In this document: positions 12,010-23,184 of the stretch, piece after piece
Layout of the letters: every line of letters starts with the position of its first letter
Numbering within the stretch: position 1 is the first letter of the stretch
DNA from: Isoetes taiwanensis
Lineage: Eukaryota; Streptophyta; Lycopodiopsida; Isoetales; Isoetaceae
NCBI GenBank assembly: GCA_021234155.1
Contig: JAJEKV010000109.1
Span: 714,252-778,251, forward strand
Length of the DNA: 64,000 nt
Direction: 5' to 3'
The notes under the pieces: model-generated
Told to the model about the DNA's origin: nothing
Seen by the model: the letters and a program-made list of their open reading frames with translations, nothing else
Databases searched by the model: none
Program-made: the position numbers and the translations under genes

Positions 12010-12716
12010 CTGCTGGCCTGCCCAACACCGTTGCTGATCATTTGGAAAATTTTCAACTTGAAAGTCATGGTGTGAACCCAGAAGGTGCTAAGAGGAAAGA
12101 AAATGCTTCAGAAAGTATTGAAGTTACGCTGACAAACTCTTCTGCAGATAGTCACGTTGATTGTACAATAGCCATAGTTCAGCAATCCTTCCAACAGCGT
12201 GATCAAATATTGTATGGAGGAGAGCAGGGTGTGCACTCAACGGAGCAGGATCTTGGTGCGCTAATTATTGAGAAAGAGGAGACTGTTTGCAAGGTGAACC
12301 TAGAGGGCAAAAGAAGATTGCAAAGGAGCTATCAAAGAAATGTTCAGAAAGACCTGAAGCAGTGTGTGGGGAATTCCCTGAAACGTCTAAGCAGGCGGAA
12401 CTGTTTGCAGATTCTCAGGGAATCAAAGATGCAGATTCTCAGTGTGCAAGATTAACCGAAGAACTGCATCACAAATGTAACATAGTCGATAAGGAAAACA
12501 TGCTGGAAGAGAAAAGTCTTAATGATCTCAAGAAAAAGTTGAAGGGAAAACTGGCTTTGAGGACGAAGGACAATGTAAGTTGCAAGAGTAAAGGATAAAG
12601 AGGCGATTGATGGTCTTGTTTTTCTCATCCTTGTTTATTTTCTATGACAGGAAGCACCAGCAACAATGGTTCATGGCTTATCAGAAAACAAGAGCAGGGC
12701 CAATATCCAAGCTTAA
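12010..12716 (+). CDS. Last two exons of an unrecognised charged protein, one frameshift
   Basis: An AG acceptor at 12008-12009 opens an exon that runs to AAT|GTAAGT at 12574. A second exon (12651-12716) follows TTTTCTATGACAG and ends with TAA after EAPATMVHGLSENKSRANIQ. The exons join in phase 0. The protein is hydrophilic, with a Lys/Glu-rich C-terminal part likely to form coiled coil (LTEELHHKCNIVDKENMLEE). Within the first exon the coding frame shifts once near 12285-12300, so as it stands the gene is interrupted. Upstream exons were not found. I do not recognise the family. Confidence 0.45.
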
Positions 12717-13100
12717 CACTAGAGTATATCACTTAATGTATTATACGGCAAGCACCAATATGTTTGCATGGAGGGGCATCATTGTTAAGTGCCGAGAGCA
12801 ATTGCTAATTTGCGCTTACTATTGGACTATTTATTTTTCTTCCCATTTCAATATTTCTTTTGTAAAGTTCAAAAAATTCTAAAAAGCGTTTCCTTCACCA
12901 TACACCTACTTTTGCATGTTCCTTTTGTCTGTCTTATGTTCCTAAATGATGTCGCTATTCATTGCATACATTGGTCTCTTTTGTAGTCGAATAAACATTC
13001 AATATGGTCTAGAAATCATGATGTTTCATTTATCGTCACGCTTTGGTGAAGCTACATAGTTGGTGGCAGTTTTCGCAACATATATAATGTAGTCTTCTTT

Positions 13101-13188
13101 GGGTTGCCCCTAGGGGGGCAAACCCTCGTTTATGTGGGTTTGTGGGCATATCCAGGTATATGCCGGCATATGCCTAGCATATGCTGGG
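13101..13188 (+). repeat. Dispersed 88-bp module, copy 2
   Basis: This copy is nearly identical to the module at 8902-8988, including the two dyads. It lies about 130 bp beyond the 3' end of the Ty1/copia remnant, so it may belong to that element's LTR or to an insertion in it. Confidence 0.6.
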
Positions 13189-13319
13189 TACACTGTGGCT
13201 TTATAAATCTTTAGCAAATATGAACAGAATAGTTCATTTTATATATTTGGTTGTTCGACCAATATTAAAAATTGAGACTCAGTACATATTCCAATCTGAT
13301 TAGCTCCTTGTGAATCTTT

Positions 13320-13830
13320 TTTTGAAGAGAAATATATGGATGGTTTTGTACCATTGACGAGAAGACTGTTTTAAGCCTTAAATGGCTTTCTGAAGTTTGT
13401 AAACAAGCTGCTCTTGCCCTGCTGAGATGAAACTAGGTGCCTGCCTCATGTACACTTCCTCTTCTAATTTTAAATTAAGAAAAGCAATCTTGACATCCAT
13501 CTGCTTGATACCAAGACCATGTTCAGCTACTATGCAATAATGAACTTAACTCAACTTAGCTTTGCAACAGGGGGTAAATGTTTCATGAAAATCAATACCT
13601 GGCACTTATGAGTATCCCTTGGCAACAAGTCGAGCTTTGAACACGTCGATCTTTACTTCTTCATTGTACTTTACTTTACAAACTCACTTGCAGGGATTAA
13701 TGGTTTAGTACAAGTAGATGATTTTGAATTGCGTGTGTTGTTTAACTCTTCTTCAAACAGATCACATTGCATGAACATGTCCTCCAAAGTGTGTATAGGG
13801 TATAATGGCATTTCTTTCCGTGGTTTGTAG
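13320..13830 (-). mobile_element. Ty1/copia reverse transcriptase remnant
   Basis: Read on the minus strand from about 13830 downwards, the translation contains, in order, LEDMFMQCDLFEEELNNT (linker), KARLVAKGYS, GIDFHETF, KQMDVKIAFLN, EEEVYMRQAP and SAGQEQLVYKL. These are the consecutive motifs of the N-terminal half of a copia reverse transcriptase. At least three stop codons and one or two frame changes interrupt it. The YVDD active-site region, RNase H and LTRs are not recognisable. It is a dead fragment. Confidence 0.8.
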
Positions 13831-14827
13831 TATTTTAGAAAAGCCTTGTAGCTAAGGTTATTGTTATATCATAGAATATAAGAAGTAAATTGTTACTCCT
13901 AGGCAAGCACCGTGATTACGATTTTTTGCCATATGTTTGATATCGCCAAGTTCTAAACAACCACATTGGCTTCAAGAAAATGCTAGAAACAAAAACATAG
14001 ATTCATGATACAAGCCTTGACAAAGAAAATGATTATGGGTCATTCATTAAGAAGGCAGTTTTACATAGCTGGGATTATTTTAAACACTTTATTTAAATCG
14101 GTGCCTTTAAATACAGTTACGATGGTTATGATATATGGAGTAAGTATAAATAAAGTTATCTGGCTAATAATTAGAGTACCTTATAGATTGTAAGGGCCTC
14201 TTGGATGTAATAGAACATGAATACTGATGGATGGTGGTTGCTTCATGGCTATCTCTTAGCCATTATAATTACACTTTGGTATGCTTAGATTTTGGGCATA
14301 ATGTGGGTTCAAATCCCACATATTCAAGATCGTCTTCCACGCCATTCAAAATTGAGAGATATACTCTACCATAAAATGTCGAACATTAATAATGGATTCA
14401 ACCTTGTAGTTTTAGAACCAAACAAATGTCTGCACACTGGGGTGTCTCAATTTCGATGTCCCTTTTGTCCCCCAATTTAGTACTAAAATCAATAAAGGTG
14501 GTTGGAAATCTTGGAGGCAATTTCAAATTTAGAAAACAAAAATAGCAATAAAAAATCGAATTCCTTGAATCTTGGAACCGGGCTACAGTGCGTGCATGTG
14601 TTGAGCCCAGCCCCGATAAAGAAAACTAAAACACCAATGAAATCATCATTCTTGCTTCTCGTCTTTCAATATGTTCAAGGTTTGAATGGAACCAATGGAT
14701 TGTGTTTCTTTTTCCTATTTGCAACATTCAATTTGTGAGTTATTAGCGTATTTGAATGCCTTGCCTTATGAATTATGAATTGGGCATGGAAATAGCATTC
14801 CACTGATATGTTTGAGTCCAGTGTTTT

Positions 14828-14900
14828 GGGTTGCCCCTAAGGGGAAAACCCTCATCCATGTGGGTTTGTGGCATATTCCAAGTATATGTCAGTATATGCT
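14828..14900 (+). repeat. Dispersed module, copy 3 (diverged)
   Basis: This copy starts GGGTTGCCCCTAAGGGGAAA and then carries CATCCATGTGGGTTTGTGGC and AGTATATGTCAGTATATGC. It matches the modules at 8902 and 13101 with substitutions and a shorter 3' end. Confidence 0.55.
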
Positions 14901-15002
14901 TCAAAACATGACTTTGAAGTGTGATTTAAGCCATTTCACTCTCGGGTCACGGAGGGCAACCCTCCGTGCGCAGCACCTTGTTTGTTATGGCGCCTAAGTT
15001 TA

Positions 15003-15215
15003 TGGTGTAGCGCCTCAGATTTGCCGAGTTCTTCCGAAGCTTTGTGAAGTTTTGGAAGTCTGTCGAGTTGCTTCGAGGTTTTGCTGAGTTTCTTGCAAGC
15101 TTTGTCGAAAATCTGCCGAGTCCCGAAGAGTTTTGTCGAGTTTTAAAGACATCTGCCGAGTTTTGACGAACTTTTCTGAGATTTTGTCGAGAAACTGTCG
15201 AGTTTTTCCAACAGG
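15003..15215 (+). repeat. Degenerate array of (G/T)(C/T)CGAGTTTT motifs
   Basis: Over about 210 bp, GCCGAGTT, TCGAGTTTT and GCTGAGTTT recur roughly every 20-35 bases, separated by variable T/G-rich linkers and with purine-rich arms such as TTTTGGAAG. It looks like a decayed minisatellite, perhaps within the element whose edge is the module at 14828. No frame is conserved across it. Confidence 0.45.
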
Positions 15216-18200
15216 CAGCAGGTATTAACTTGTTTGTTTGATTATTTTGTTTTATATTGTTTGTTTAGTGCCTAACATTTTGTCCTTCAGGTTTTGGAAG
15301 CTTCTGGAGTCGACAAAGTTGCTGAGGTTGTAAAGTTTCGGCAATCTGGCTTTTTGATGTTCATTTTCTTATGGCTTATTTGCTCTTGATGTGTGTGAAA
15401 TTGTGAAGAGAATGACTGGAGGTGGAAATGTGTAAAACTAACAGTAATGGCATGATTTTTGGATCTCAGATTTGTAATTTTGAGTTTTAACTGATCTACT
15501 GATTGTAATTGATTTGAAGGATCGTTTGTAACTTTTGATTTTGAATACAAAGCCTTTGATTTTACTAGACTTTCTATATTTTTTTACTATGCATTCTGCT
15601 TTATTTACTATTCATTCTAATATTTTTACTATTCATTCTAAAAGTTCAAAAAGTATAGTGCAAAAACAATTGAGTAAATGGTAGAATAGGCAACTTTCCT
15701 GTTTAGAATAAATGCCACATGTCAGTTCCATATTCAATATAGGAGCAGAATGACGCCTAAGGAAACTTTACGTATATAGGAATGTCCGTGTGGAGGGGAT
15801 TCCAACCTAGAAAACTGGCCGACGCGCGAAGACCAATTTTCTGGCCGAAATTGCCGACACGTGAAATTTTGGTGCTAAGCTTTCTACTGACGTGTCATTT
15901 TCTTCTATTCCGATATGCTGAGCTCCGAGCCCTGACTATGGCATCTTCTTGGCGTTATACATCCTTCTAAGTTTCGATCGTCTTGTTTCTTAGTTATACT
16001 CAGGCGCGGAGATCATCTTAATGTGTATGCCGTCTTTGCAGCGCCTTCTTTCAACGAAGGTATATTATCATTTTTGTGGTTTCAACAGTGATATTAAGCT
16101 TTTTTACTTGCTACAGCAATGCTGGAGGTCCAGATCCTCTAGTTTGCCGTGTTTTCTTGAAATGTTTTTGATTCTTGGTCTCTGGCATGAAATATTGCTC
16201 TGCTGCAGATTTTTCTTTATGATCAGGATATGCAGAGTAGAATGTCTTTGTTCTTGCTGTGGAAGATAAAGAAAGCTCCGACTGCACATTTTCGACTGCA
16301 ACATTTTCTTAATATGCCTCCAAATTCGTGATTCTGACTAGGTTTTCGTAAATCCTAGGGTTGAGCCATCACCAATGTCAACAAAAGGTCTGAAGGTGGA
16401 TGAAACCCCATTTAAATTATTGGCTATGGTATTTGACAAGGAATAAGCCATGCAAGGAAGCGTTTTGCATCTGCAGACTCATCTGTTATATGAGATTTTT
16501 CATTCCAATGCTTATGGCCATTTGCTTAATGGAAGAGAAAAGGGAAAGAATAAGACGTCTTTGTTCTTGTGTAATGTGTACTTCTGAATTTTGTATCAAA
16601 TGTGCTAGAGATTGAATCTAGATGACGTGTAAATTTGTTTGATCTTTGGAATGTTCTTTATCACGTTTTTATACTGGAATGAATTTGTTTCATTGCAATA
16701 ACGAGTGTGAATGCATAAGAGAAACAGAAACTTAAGTTAGAATGAAAAAATTACAGATTCTAACATTCCAGGAATAACCTGTTAAAAATTCAATATTCTT
16801 GGAAAGAATGTCTGATACGTGTCAGACACAGTTAGGCGGATAAAACAGAAAGCTTGGCACCTAAATTTTATGTTTAAGTTAATCATTTAGCATTCTTGTA
16901 ATTTTCTTAATTTAAAATTACTAACCTAGACGTTGTTCAGACTATGGTTACCAGAACGGGAATGTGGACTTAAAATTTGAAACGGGAACAAATCAGAATG
17001 GGAACGGCCCGACCATTCAATTCTTAAAATTTGAAAACATTATGGAGTGCTTTGTACATTGAAACATGTTAAACCACTGCATAGATGTTTAATTTTTTAT
17101 AGAGCATTATATTCAAGACTTAAAACATAGTATTACATCTATAATTCTCACACAATAGAAATATAAGATAAACAAGAAGGGGAAGTTAAGCTTAGCATTG
17201 AGGCCTTTGACAAACTAAAAGAATGCATGTTGCAATATTTCTCTTCCCTTAGAAATAACTTTCCTCAAAATCAATAGTGCCATTTAATCTGTTACAATGC
17301 AAACTACAATCCTCTTATCAAAAAATAAATATGACACTATTGCTCAAAATGCTTACAGTTACAACAGTTTTTTTAAGTATTAAGTTGGTAGTGAGCAAGT
17401 CACAGGCGGTGAGCAGGACCTCAGGGTAGCACTACCTTACACTATCAAGATGGATTTTATATATGTTTACCTAATAGGATGTTGCAGAATTGAAACTGGG
17501 TTGCTCAATACAATTCAAGACTTCATGGCTCTGTATTTCTCATGATTGTTCATGAGAATTTTATATTCTAAAGCAAGTTTTTTCGACTATTTAATGCTCT
17601 TAAACTTACTCCTTTGCCTGCCTAGAGTCTCTTACAAGTCATTCTTCAAGAACATATGGCTTCCTCCAATCTCTTTAACTGGGCTGGAAAAACAAATTAT
17701 AATTCTCATCATCAAAATGCGAAATGGATAGATTACAAATGAGATTGCAAATCGAGAGATACAGCAAAGAAGGAATATAAATTAAAAAACAAACAAGAGA
17801 GAGACAGTAAACATGTGCAGGTGTCTAGATCACAATTGTTCATATTTCGTTAGTCTAGAATATGCAGATGGATAGATTTATTTTTTAGTCTTGACACTAC
17901 CAGGAAACTCTTCATCTTTGAAATAATCCTTCATTTCGACTGACTGAATTTTACATCTCTCTCAAATGTCGAATCTTTTGTTTTTGGACATTATTATTCA
18001 GTTGAATAAGATGTTTCGTCTCTCTCTAATGTGCTTGGGCATTGAATTATTTAGATCCTATAATTTCCACTCTAAGAGGCTTTAAAATGTAACATTTGAA
18101 TGTCTTTGTTTGTAGGATTTCTCATGGTGATAAAGGCAATCTATTTGTCCTTCAAATGGTTGGTCCAAGCTATAGAATTCCATTATCAAAGGAAGTTTTT

Positions 18201-18889
18201 GATTAATGGAATATGCCATAAGCAAACAAGGGACATCTACATCTTTAATGATTTAAGCTATATAAAACGTAATGGTTAATGTTATGAAAAATAATAATGA
18301 TACTACAGAAGGAAAAAATAATTACAACAAGGGCTACTTGAAAAATAGTAAATCTCTACGATATAGGATATACAAGAAAGTCAAGAAAAAACAAAGGCCT
18401 TACAATTTGTAGAAGAATAAACACAAGGACATGCACATGCAGGAGGAATATGAAAATAATGCCAAAAACAAAATGATCATATATAAATTGCAAAGAACCA
18501 AAACAGTGCTTAGCGCTTCATAACTAGACCAAATACTATAAACATTAGAACAAACGAGGTGCTAATGTTCCTAAGAAAGTAGAATAAATAAGGGATTCTT
18601 ATCATTTATTTTATTTGCTGGATTTATGGCTTATAGCTTTTTTTGCAAAAGGCTTTTGCCCATTTATGTTGTCCGGGCCATGTTACTTTGTTCAGTCCAT
18701 GCAAAAGGCTTCTCTGTAAATCTGAATTAAGTCTACTCTTTCGGCTTCAAGCACTCTCTTCAAAATACTATAGCATTAAAAAATTACACTTACAATGTAA
18801 ACACATGTTAAAAAATAAGCCAAAAAAGCATAGCTCCTTAATGTGTGGATAAGCCTAGAAGCTCGAACTGCATTGTATAATCGTATTCG
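15216..18889. other. AT-rich stretch without a supported gene
   Basis: No protein domain is recognisable. At 15770-16070 there is a possible gene start: TATATAGG at about 15773, a CACGTG-containing G-box-like ACACGTGAAA near 15860 and GACGTGTC near 15890. An ATG at 16021 follows, with 13 codons before AAG|GTATAT. No following exon could be linked, so I leave it as a hint. The remainder is simple AT-rich sequence. Confidence 0.35.
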
Positions 18890-20605
18890 ATCTTATATTA
18901 TAAAACACCACTCCACGGTCCGGGGAAAAGTTGTGGGCTGAAGCTGCGTCAATGGGGCTCCATTTGCTGTCGCGAATGCCATATCTGGGTTGTATGAGAG
19001 TTGTTTTGGCGGGATGCGATCGGCGGGCCAAGCATTTACCGGTAGTATCGGGGGGTCAGGGGGTTGCCCCCTCTCGCCCGACACTTTTTGGCCTCTACAT
19101 TGATCGGTTAGAGCCACGGCCATCGAGCATGGGGATGGCATACATCTTTTGCACCAGGTCATCCGGCGGCTCATCTATGCGGACGATGTTGGCTTTCTTG
19201 GCGGCCACCCCGGAAGATATGCGGTCTCACTGGATGCCCTAGACACATTTTGTCGAACTCTGAACATATCTGAACAGTTGGCGTCAATCTGGCCAAGACC
19301 GGGGTGGTTCTCATATCCTCTTCCGTCACCCCATGCCTCTGCACTCACATATCGGGGGGCGGCACGTGGGCGTCACGCCCACCTACAAGTACCTAGGGGT
19401 GGAGTTCCCTCCTCGCCCTGGCTCTGAGGCGCCTATCCGCTTATGTGGTGACAAGAGGGCCGAAGGCGCTTTTATGCAATGCGGAACAACAAATACCGTG
19501 CGTGAGCTATATGATTGGGGCCATCGGTCCACATCTGTTCGCACCGGTCGAAGCCCGCCCTTCAGACGGGTCGTGAGGTTTAGTCCGCCGCCTCTTTGGC
19601 GACACTGGAATGACTTGGAGCAGTCTGCGAAGGCATTTTTGCACCCGCACAGGGTGAAACCTTTCCCCTATCGATTCAACCAGAACCGATTCTTGCCGTC
19701 ACGGGCAACCCTTTGATAGGACACATCGCCTATTTTGGAAAGTGGTTACTATGGGTGATGCTCTGGCCCCCTTTGGCTTACACCGTGGCCATGAGTCCGC
19801 GCAATGCTTAGGGCCCGTTGGAGGGGTAAGAGAGATCGATTGGTTCGGGGATGGAACGCAAGGAGAGCATACCCGCGCATGTTGGCGCAATGGGCCGATC
19901 GTGGATGCCTGCGGGAGTACCTAGATGCTTGTTTCCTTGGCAAGCTCACGGGACCCCATTGCTCTAGAAGCGGTCAAAATGGCCCATTACAAGGAGCACA
20001 TCAACCCCGTGTTAGCGGGGCCCCGGCTCTACTGCGTTCCCGGTGCCCTGAAAAAGCGGGCTCATTGCCTCCATTCGCCGACAGGTGCCCACCATCGCCG
20101 CGTCGAGGCAGGCGGGTGGATTGGGGAGCCCCGCCCGGGGCGGGCTCTGTCGGTCTTTGTCAAGCGGGTGCCGTTGAGGATGAGTCTCACACTTTCGAGT
20201 TGCCCGGCGTTGGTCGGTCGGGCGGATCACGGCTCCCTTAGTGCAATTTGGGCGTGCCCTTGCATTTCTTGATGAACACACCCGTCGATGCGTGCCACAG
20301 GGTCATACATCCGGGGAGGTACGGACTGCGAGGTCACCTTTGCCCCCTTTGTTGTGTCCGTGACTAGGCACTACGGGGGTGGTGCATGGTATATATTGGG
20401 ATGTTTTACGCATTTTATATGATTAGCCGCGGTTTGTCGGCCCGGTGATTCTTTGCCCGCGGTTTTCCCTCGAAAACCCTTCGCCGGGGGTTTTTAATCC
20501 GGGCGAGAATCCGCTTTGTCGCTGCGTTTTTGTATTGGGTCCCATAGACCGATTGGTCTCCGTGGACGATAAAAGTAACTTCCTTCCTTCCTTCCTTCCT
20601 TCCTA
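18890..20605 (+). mobile_element. GC-rich LINE fragment (family T) with YADD reverse transcriptase
   Basis: The plus strand carries, in shifting frames, PTLFGLYIDRLE (about 19081-19116) and LIYADDVGFLGGHP (about 19170-19210). These are the palm motifs of a non-LTR reverse transcriptase, with the YADD catalytic box intact. They are followed by a thumb-like region and a decayed C-terminus. At 20461-20605 it ends in the family-T tail: CCCTCGAAAACCCTTCGCCGGGGG, GGTCCCATAGACCGATTGG, GTGGACGATAA and about six TTCC repeats. Frames are broken many times. GC content is far above its AT-rich surroundings. The 5' part, including the endonuclease, is missing. Confidence 0.85.
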
Positions 20606-20745
20606 CAATCTGCTATGCAAAGTAATCAAATGTGCTTTTGACTAGTTCTTCTTTTCCCTTTTTTCTTTCCTTTCCATTTTTTTTCCCCCTCTCCCTCCTT
20701 TTTTCCTTTCTCTTTTCCCCTTCCGTTTACCCTTCACTCTTTTGA
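20581..20745 (+). repeat. Long polypyrimidine tract
   Basis: The (TTCC)n tail of the LINE runs almost without purine breaks, apart from about 20605-20650, into a C/T-only stretch (TTTTCCCTTTTTTCTTTCC and similar) up to about 20745. Its strand asymmetry suits triplex or slipped structures. No gene is present. Confidence 0.6.
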
Positions 20746-20759
20746 CTGTCGGATTTGAG

Positions 20760-21376
20760 TGATCTAGGCCATCAGATTGAATCAACGGTCAAATCAAATT
20801 TTGGTTGAAGACATGCATGCATGATCTTCACCGTTAGATCGATTAAATCCTCATTGTTCAAATTAGGGGAAGATTCAATTAATTTTATAATATAAAGAAG
20901 ATTCTATTATTAAAAAAAATTAGTCTAATCTATGGAAATAAATCATTATTGGTAGTATGTCCCAAGCTATATGCCCAACTAGTTATGGGGTCAAAGGTCA
21001 AATAAAAGCTGAATCCAATCATCACTATGCTTTACTAGTTAATGCATTGCATATTATGTTCTTAGAAAAACCGCAATGCGAAGGACTCGTAAACTCTTCA
21101 TAATATTGCCAATAAAAAACATATGGTCCATTGGATCAAACCATACACATGACAACAAAAAATATGAGCCGTATACGTGTCAAAATAGCTAGCTTGAAAC
21201 AAAAGGCATTACAGAAGCCACCAATGGCAAAGTACATAGCACCCATGTGCCAAGATACATACTCCAACAAAAACGTACGTATACAATTCTTTGACATAAA
21301 AACAAGAACATATGCACATCTAAAACAAAAACAAAAACATATGCACCATGCATGCTTGAGTGCCCAAATTCGGCAC
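20760..21376. other. AT-rich stretch, no supported gene
   Basis: Nothing recognisable is coded here. Its right end contains the left arm of the hairpin described at 21343-21393. The stretch is probably 3' flank of the small minus-strand gene. Confidence 0.4.
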
Positions 21377-21393
21377 TCAAGCATGCATGGTGC
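21343..21393. repeat. Perfect 22-bp inverted repeat with 7-nt loop
   Basis: GCACCATGCATGCTTGAGTG (first 20 of 22 bases, 21343-21364) is exactly complementary to 21372-21393, separated by CAAATTC. The stem spans the stop codon of the small minus-strand reading frame that ends at 21377. It could act as an RNA hairpin at the 3' end of that transcript. Confidence 0.85.
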
Positions 21394-22073
21394 GTGGATG
21401 CGCCATGGCAAGGTGCTCCAAGCGACGAATCCTGGAGGTGAGCATGGCACGCACACGGTTGAGTTCGGCACGAAAGACTCTTCTATCTCTCTCCGTCACG
21501 TGCAACACATCAAGTGTGTTTGTGAGCGCCATGATCATATCATGCACAATACGACATGTGTGCCTCTTCAACCATTCAACATCCAAGAGCACGGAATGAG
21601 CCATGTCTCCCTGCTCCACATTCACAACTATAACAACAAGTCAAGTGGTTAGACAACAAGAACAGGAAGCATAACCACTAAAACAAGAACAGAAAGCCAT
21701 GCACTAAAACCGTCGCTGCACATTAGCCACACCTAATTGTGTTGCTATGGAAGAGAGCATTGCATAACTCTCAATTGGCTGCAAAACCTCAGAACAGTAG
21801 CAGCACTGTTCTTAACACACACTTCAATCTTTTCTATTATCACATTGCATATTACTTGTCCTTGAGGAGACGAATCCTTATTCTTTCAGATCAAGCTCTC
21901 AAACAATGGATCCCTTAGCGCAATACAAACCATCGCTATGCCATAATACAGATCGAGTGTGTTTCTCACCTTTGTTCGGCGGTGGCAAGTCCTAAATTTT
22001 GAAAGCACAAGCTCCAAAACGCACCTGCGTTTGCGTTGCTGCTGGTTGCAGAAGAATCAGCAAGAGACGCCAT
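21377..22073 (-). CDS. Candidate two-exon gene for a 99-residue helical protein
   Basis: Exon 1 (22073-22025) starts at an ATG in good context (GGCGATGG), encodes 16 residues (MASLADSSATSSNANA) and ends at GCAG|GTGCGT. Exon 2 (21627-21377) follows TTGTTATAG, restores the frame, and encodes 82 residues that are Arg/Leu-rich and amphipathic (VEWLKRHTCRIVHDMIMALT; ELNRVRAMLTSRIRRLEHLA). A second possible donor (CAAAG|GTGAGA at 21970) would not join in phase. TATA-like TTTATATATAG lies only about 15 bp before the ATG, which is too close to serve this start and weakens the model. I recognise no family. It could also be a non-coding locus. Confidence 0.4.
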
Positions 22074-22214
22074 CGCCAAAACCACTATATATAAATGCAA
22101 CAATCCTCTTAACATCAGGCAGCCGAACAGATTGGAGCCGAATTTGGAAAGAACGTCCCTTCCGACACCAAGAAGCAGACCAGGGCGAATCAGCCAATAT
22201 GCGGCCAACACGGC

Positions 22215-22362
22215 TTAGGCCCGGTTCACATGCAACCATCGCCGGGAAGGGGGCCTGTTTTGCCCAGTGCAAATTGGCGATGGTGGGCGATGGTGGGCGT
22301 AAAACGGTGAGCCCTTTTACGCGATGGTGAGGGTCGTGAAGGTGCATGTGAACCCAGCCTTA
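22215..22362. mobile_element. 142-bp PIF/Harbinger-like MITE with TTA target duplication
   Basis: The terminal inverted repeats GGCCCGGTTCACATGCAACC (22218 on) and GGCTGGGTTCACATGCACC (complement of the end at 22359) enclose 142 bp. They are flanked by TTA at 22215-22217 and 22360-22362. A 3-bp TTA duplication with GGC-starting ends suits the Tourist/PIF-Harbinger group. The interior has GGCGATGGTGGGCGATGGTG and no coding capacity. It sits about 145 bp upstream of the candidate start codon at 22073. Confidence 0.8.
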
Positions 22363-23184
22363 GCAAGCGATGTCCACATGCGCCCCAATCTCAGCTCCGC
22401 TCACAACAGACCCAGACCGCCTTCACCAAATCCAACAGGCACAGTCTACATCTGACGGCCACCATATTTTCCAAGGAAAAAAAGCTCAAGGACTGCCTAA
22501 TTTTGTCATTGGGAAACCTAATTGCCAATTTTGTTGACGCACATGTAACTAATGAACTCAGAAATTTACATTATGTCGAGAGACACCCCAAAACGAGGCT
22601 TAGGAGAGGTCCAGTGTTCAGCGGGAAAATGTTGCGTCTCTTTGGATCAGCTGATGTGACACCAGCTGATGTGACACTCCGAACTGGCAAACTATATAGA
22701 ACTAGATTATTTTGTCTGTAATAATGTATCTATCCTGGACTACATTCCCTTTGAATTTCATAAAACATATAGTACATACATTATATCTCCCATTAGATAC
22801 CAACTCCTGTAAGATCTAAGATGAAGATCAACTTTCCGCATATAATTACTTTACATTTACATTTTGAAAACAAGGATTAGACAAATTCATGATTAGCCTC
22901 ACTATTGTATCCATGCTAGCTGATTAGTAGCTATACATCAGATTAAGGACAGATTCTTTGCAGTGGGTTTTATCACCCTATTGATCTATTTGTTACCCAT
23001 TCAAAGGCTACAGGGGACAGCTAAAAATGCCACCAAGCCTTGCATCTCTCTGAGACAATGTCTAGTTTCCAATAAAAGGTCTTGCTTTCTCTAGTTAAAT
23101 ACTCAGAAATACCGCTATTTGTCAAACGGCCAATGCACATTTTACAAAATTATAGACTCTTGCAGTTTTCAAGCAAGCAAGCAG
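22363..23184. other. No supported gene
   Basis: AT-rich sequence between the MITE and the stop codon of the psq gene, probably including that gene's 3' untranslated region. A 17-bp direct repeat (CAGCTGATGTGACAC) occurs twice around 22650-22680. Nothing else stands out. Confidence 0.4.

Noticed and set aside
14300-14330. tRNA suggested by TGTGGGTTCAAATCCCACA
   Set aside because: The T arm pairs well and a weak five-base stem lies upstream, but the loop lacks U33 and no D arm or acceptor pairing is found.
21131-21652. 173-codon plus-strand open frame
   Set aside because: It runs across the perfect hairpin and overlaps the better-supported minus-strand exon. Composition is low-complexity Lys/His/Met-rich with no domain.
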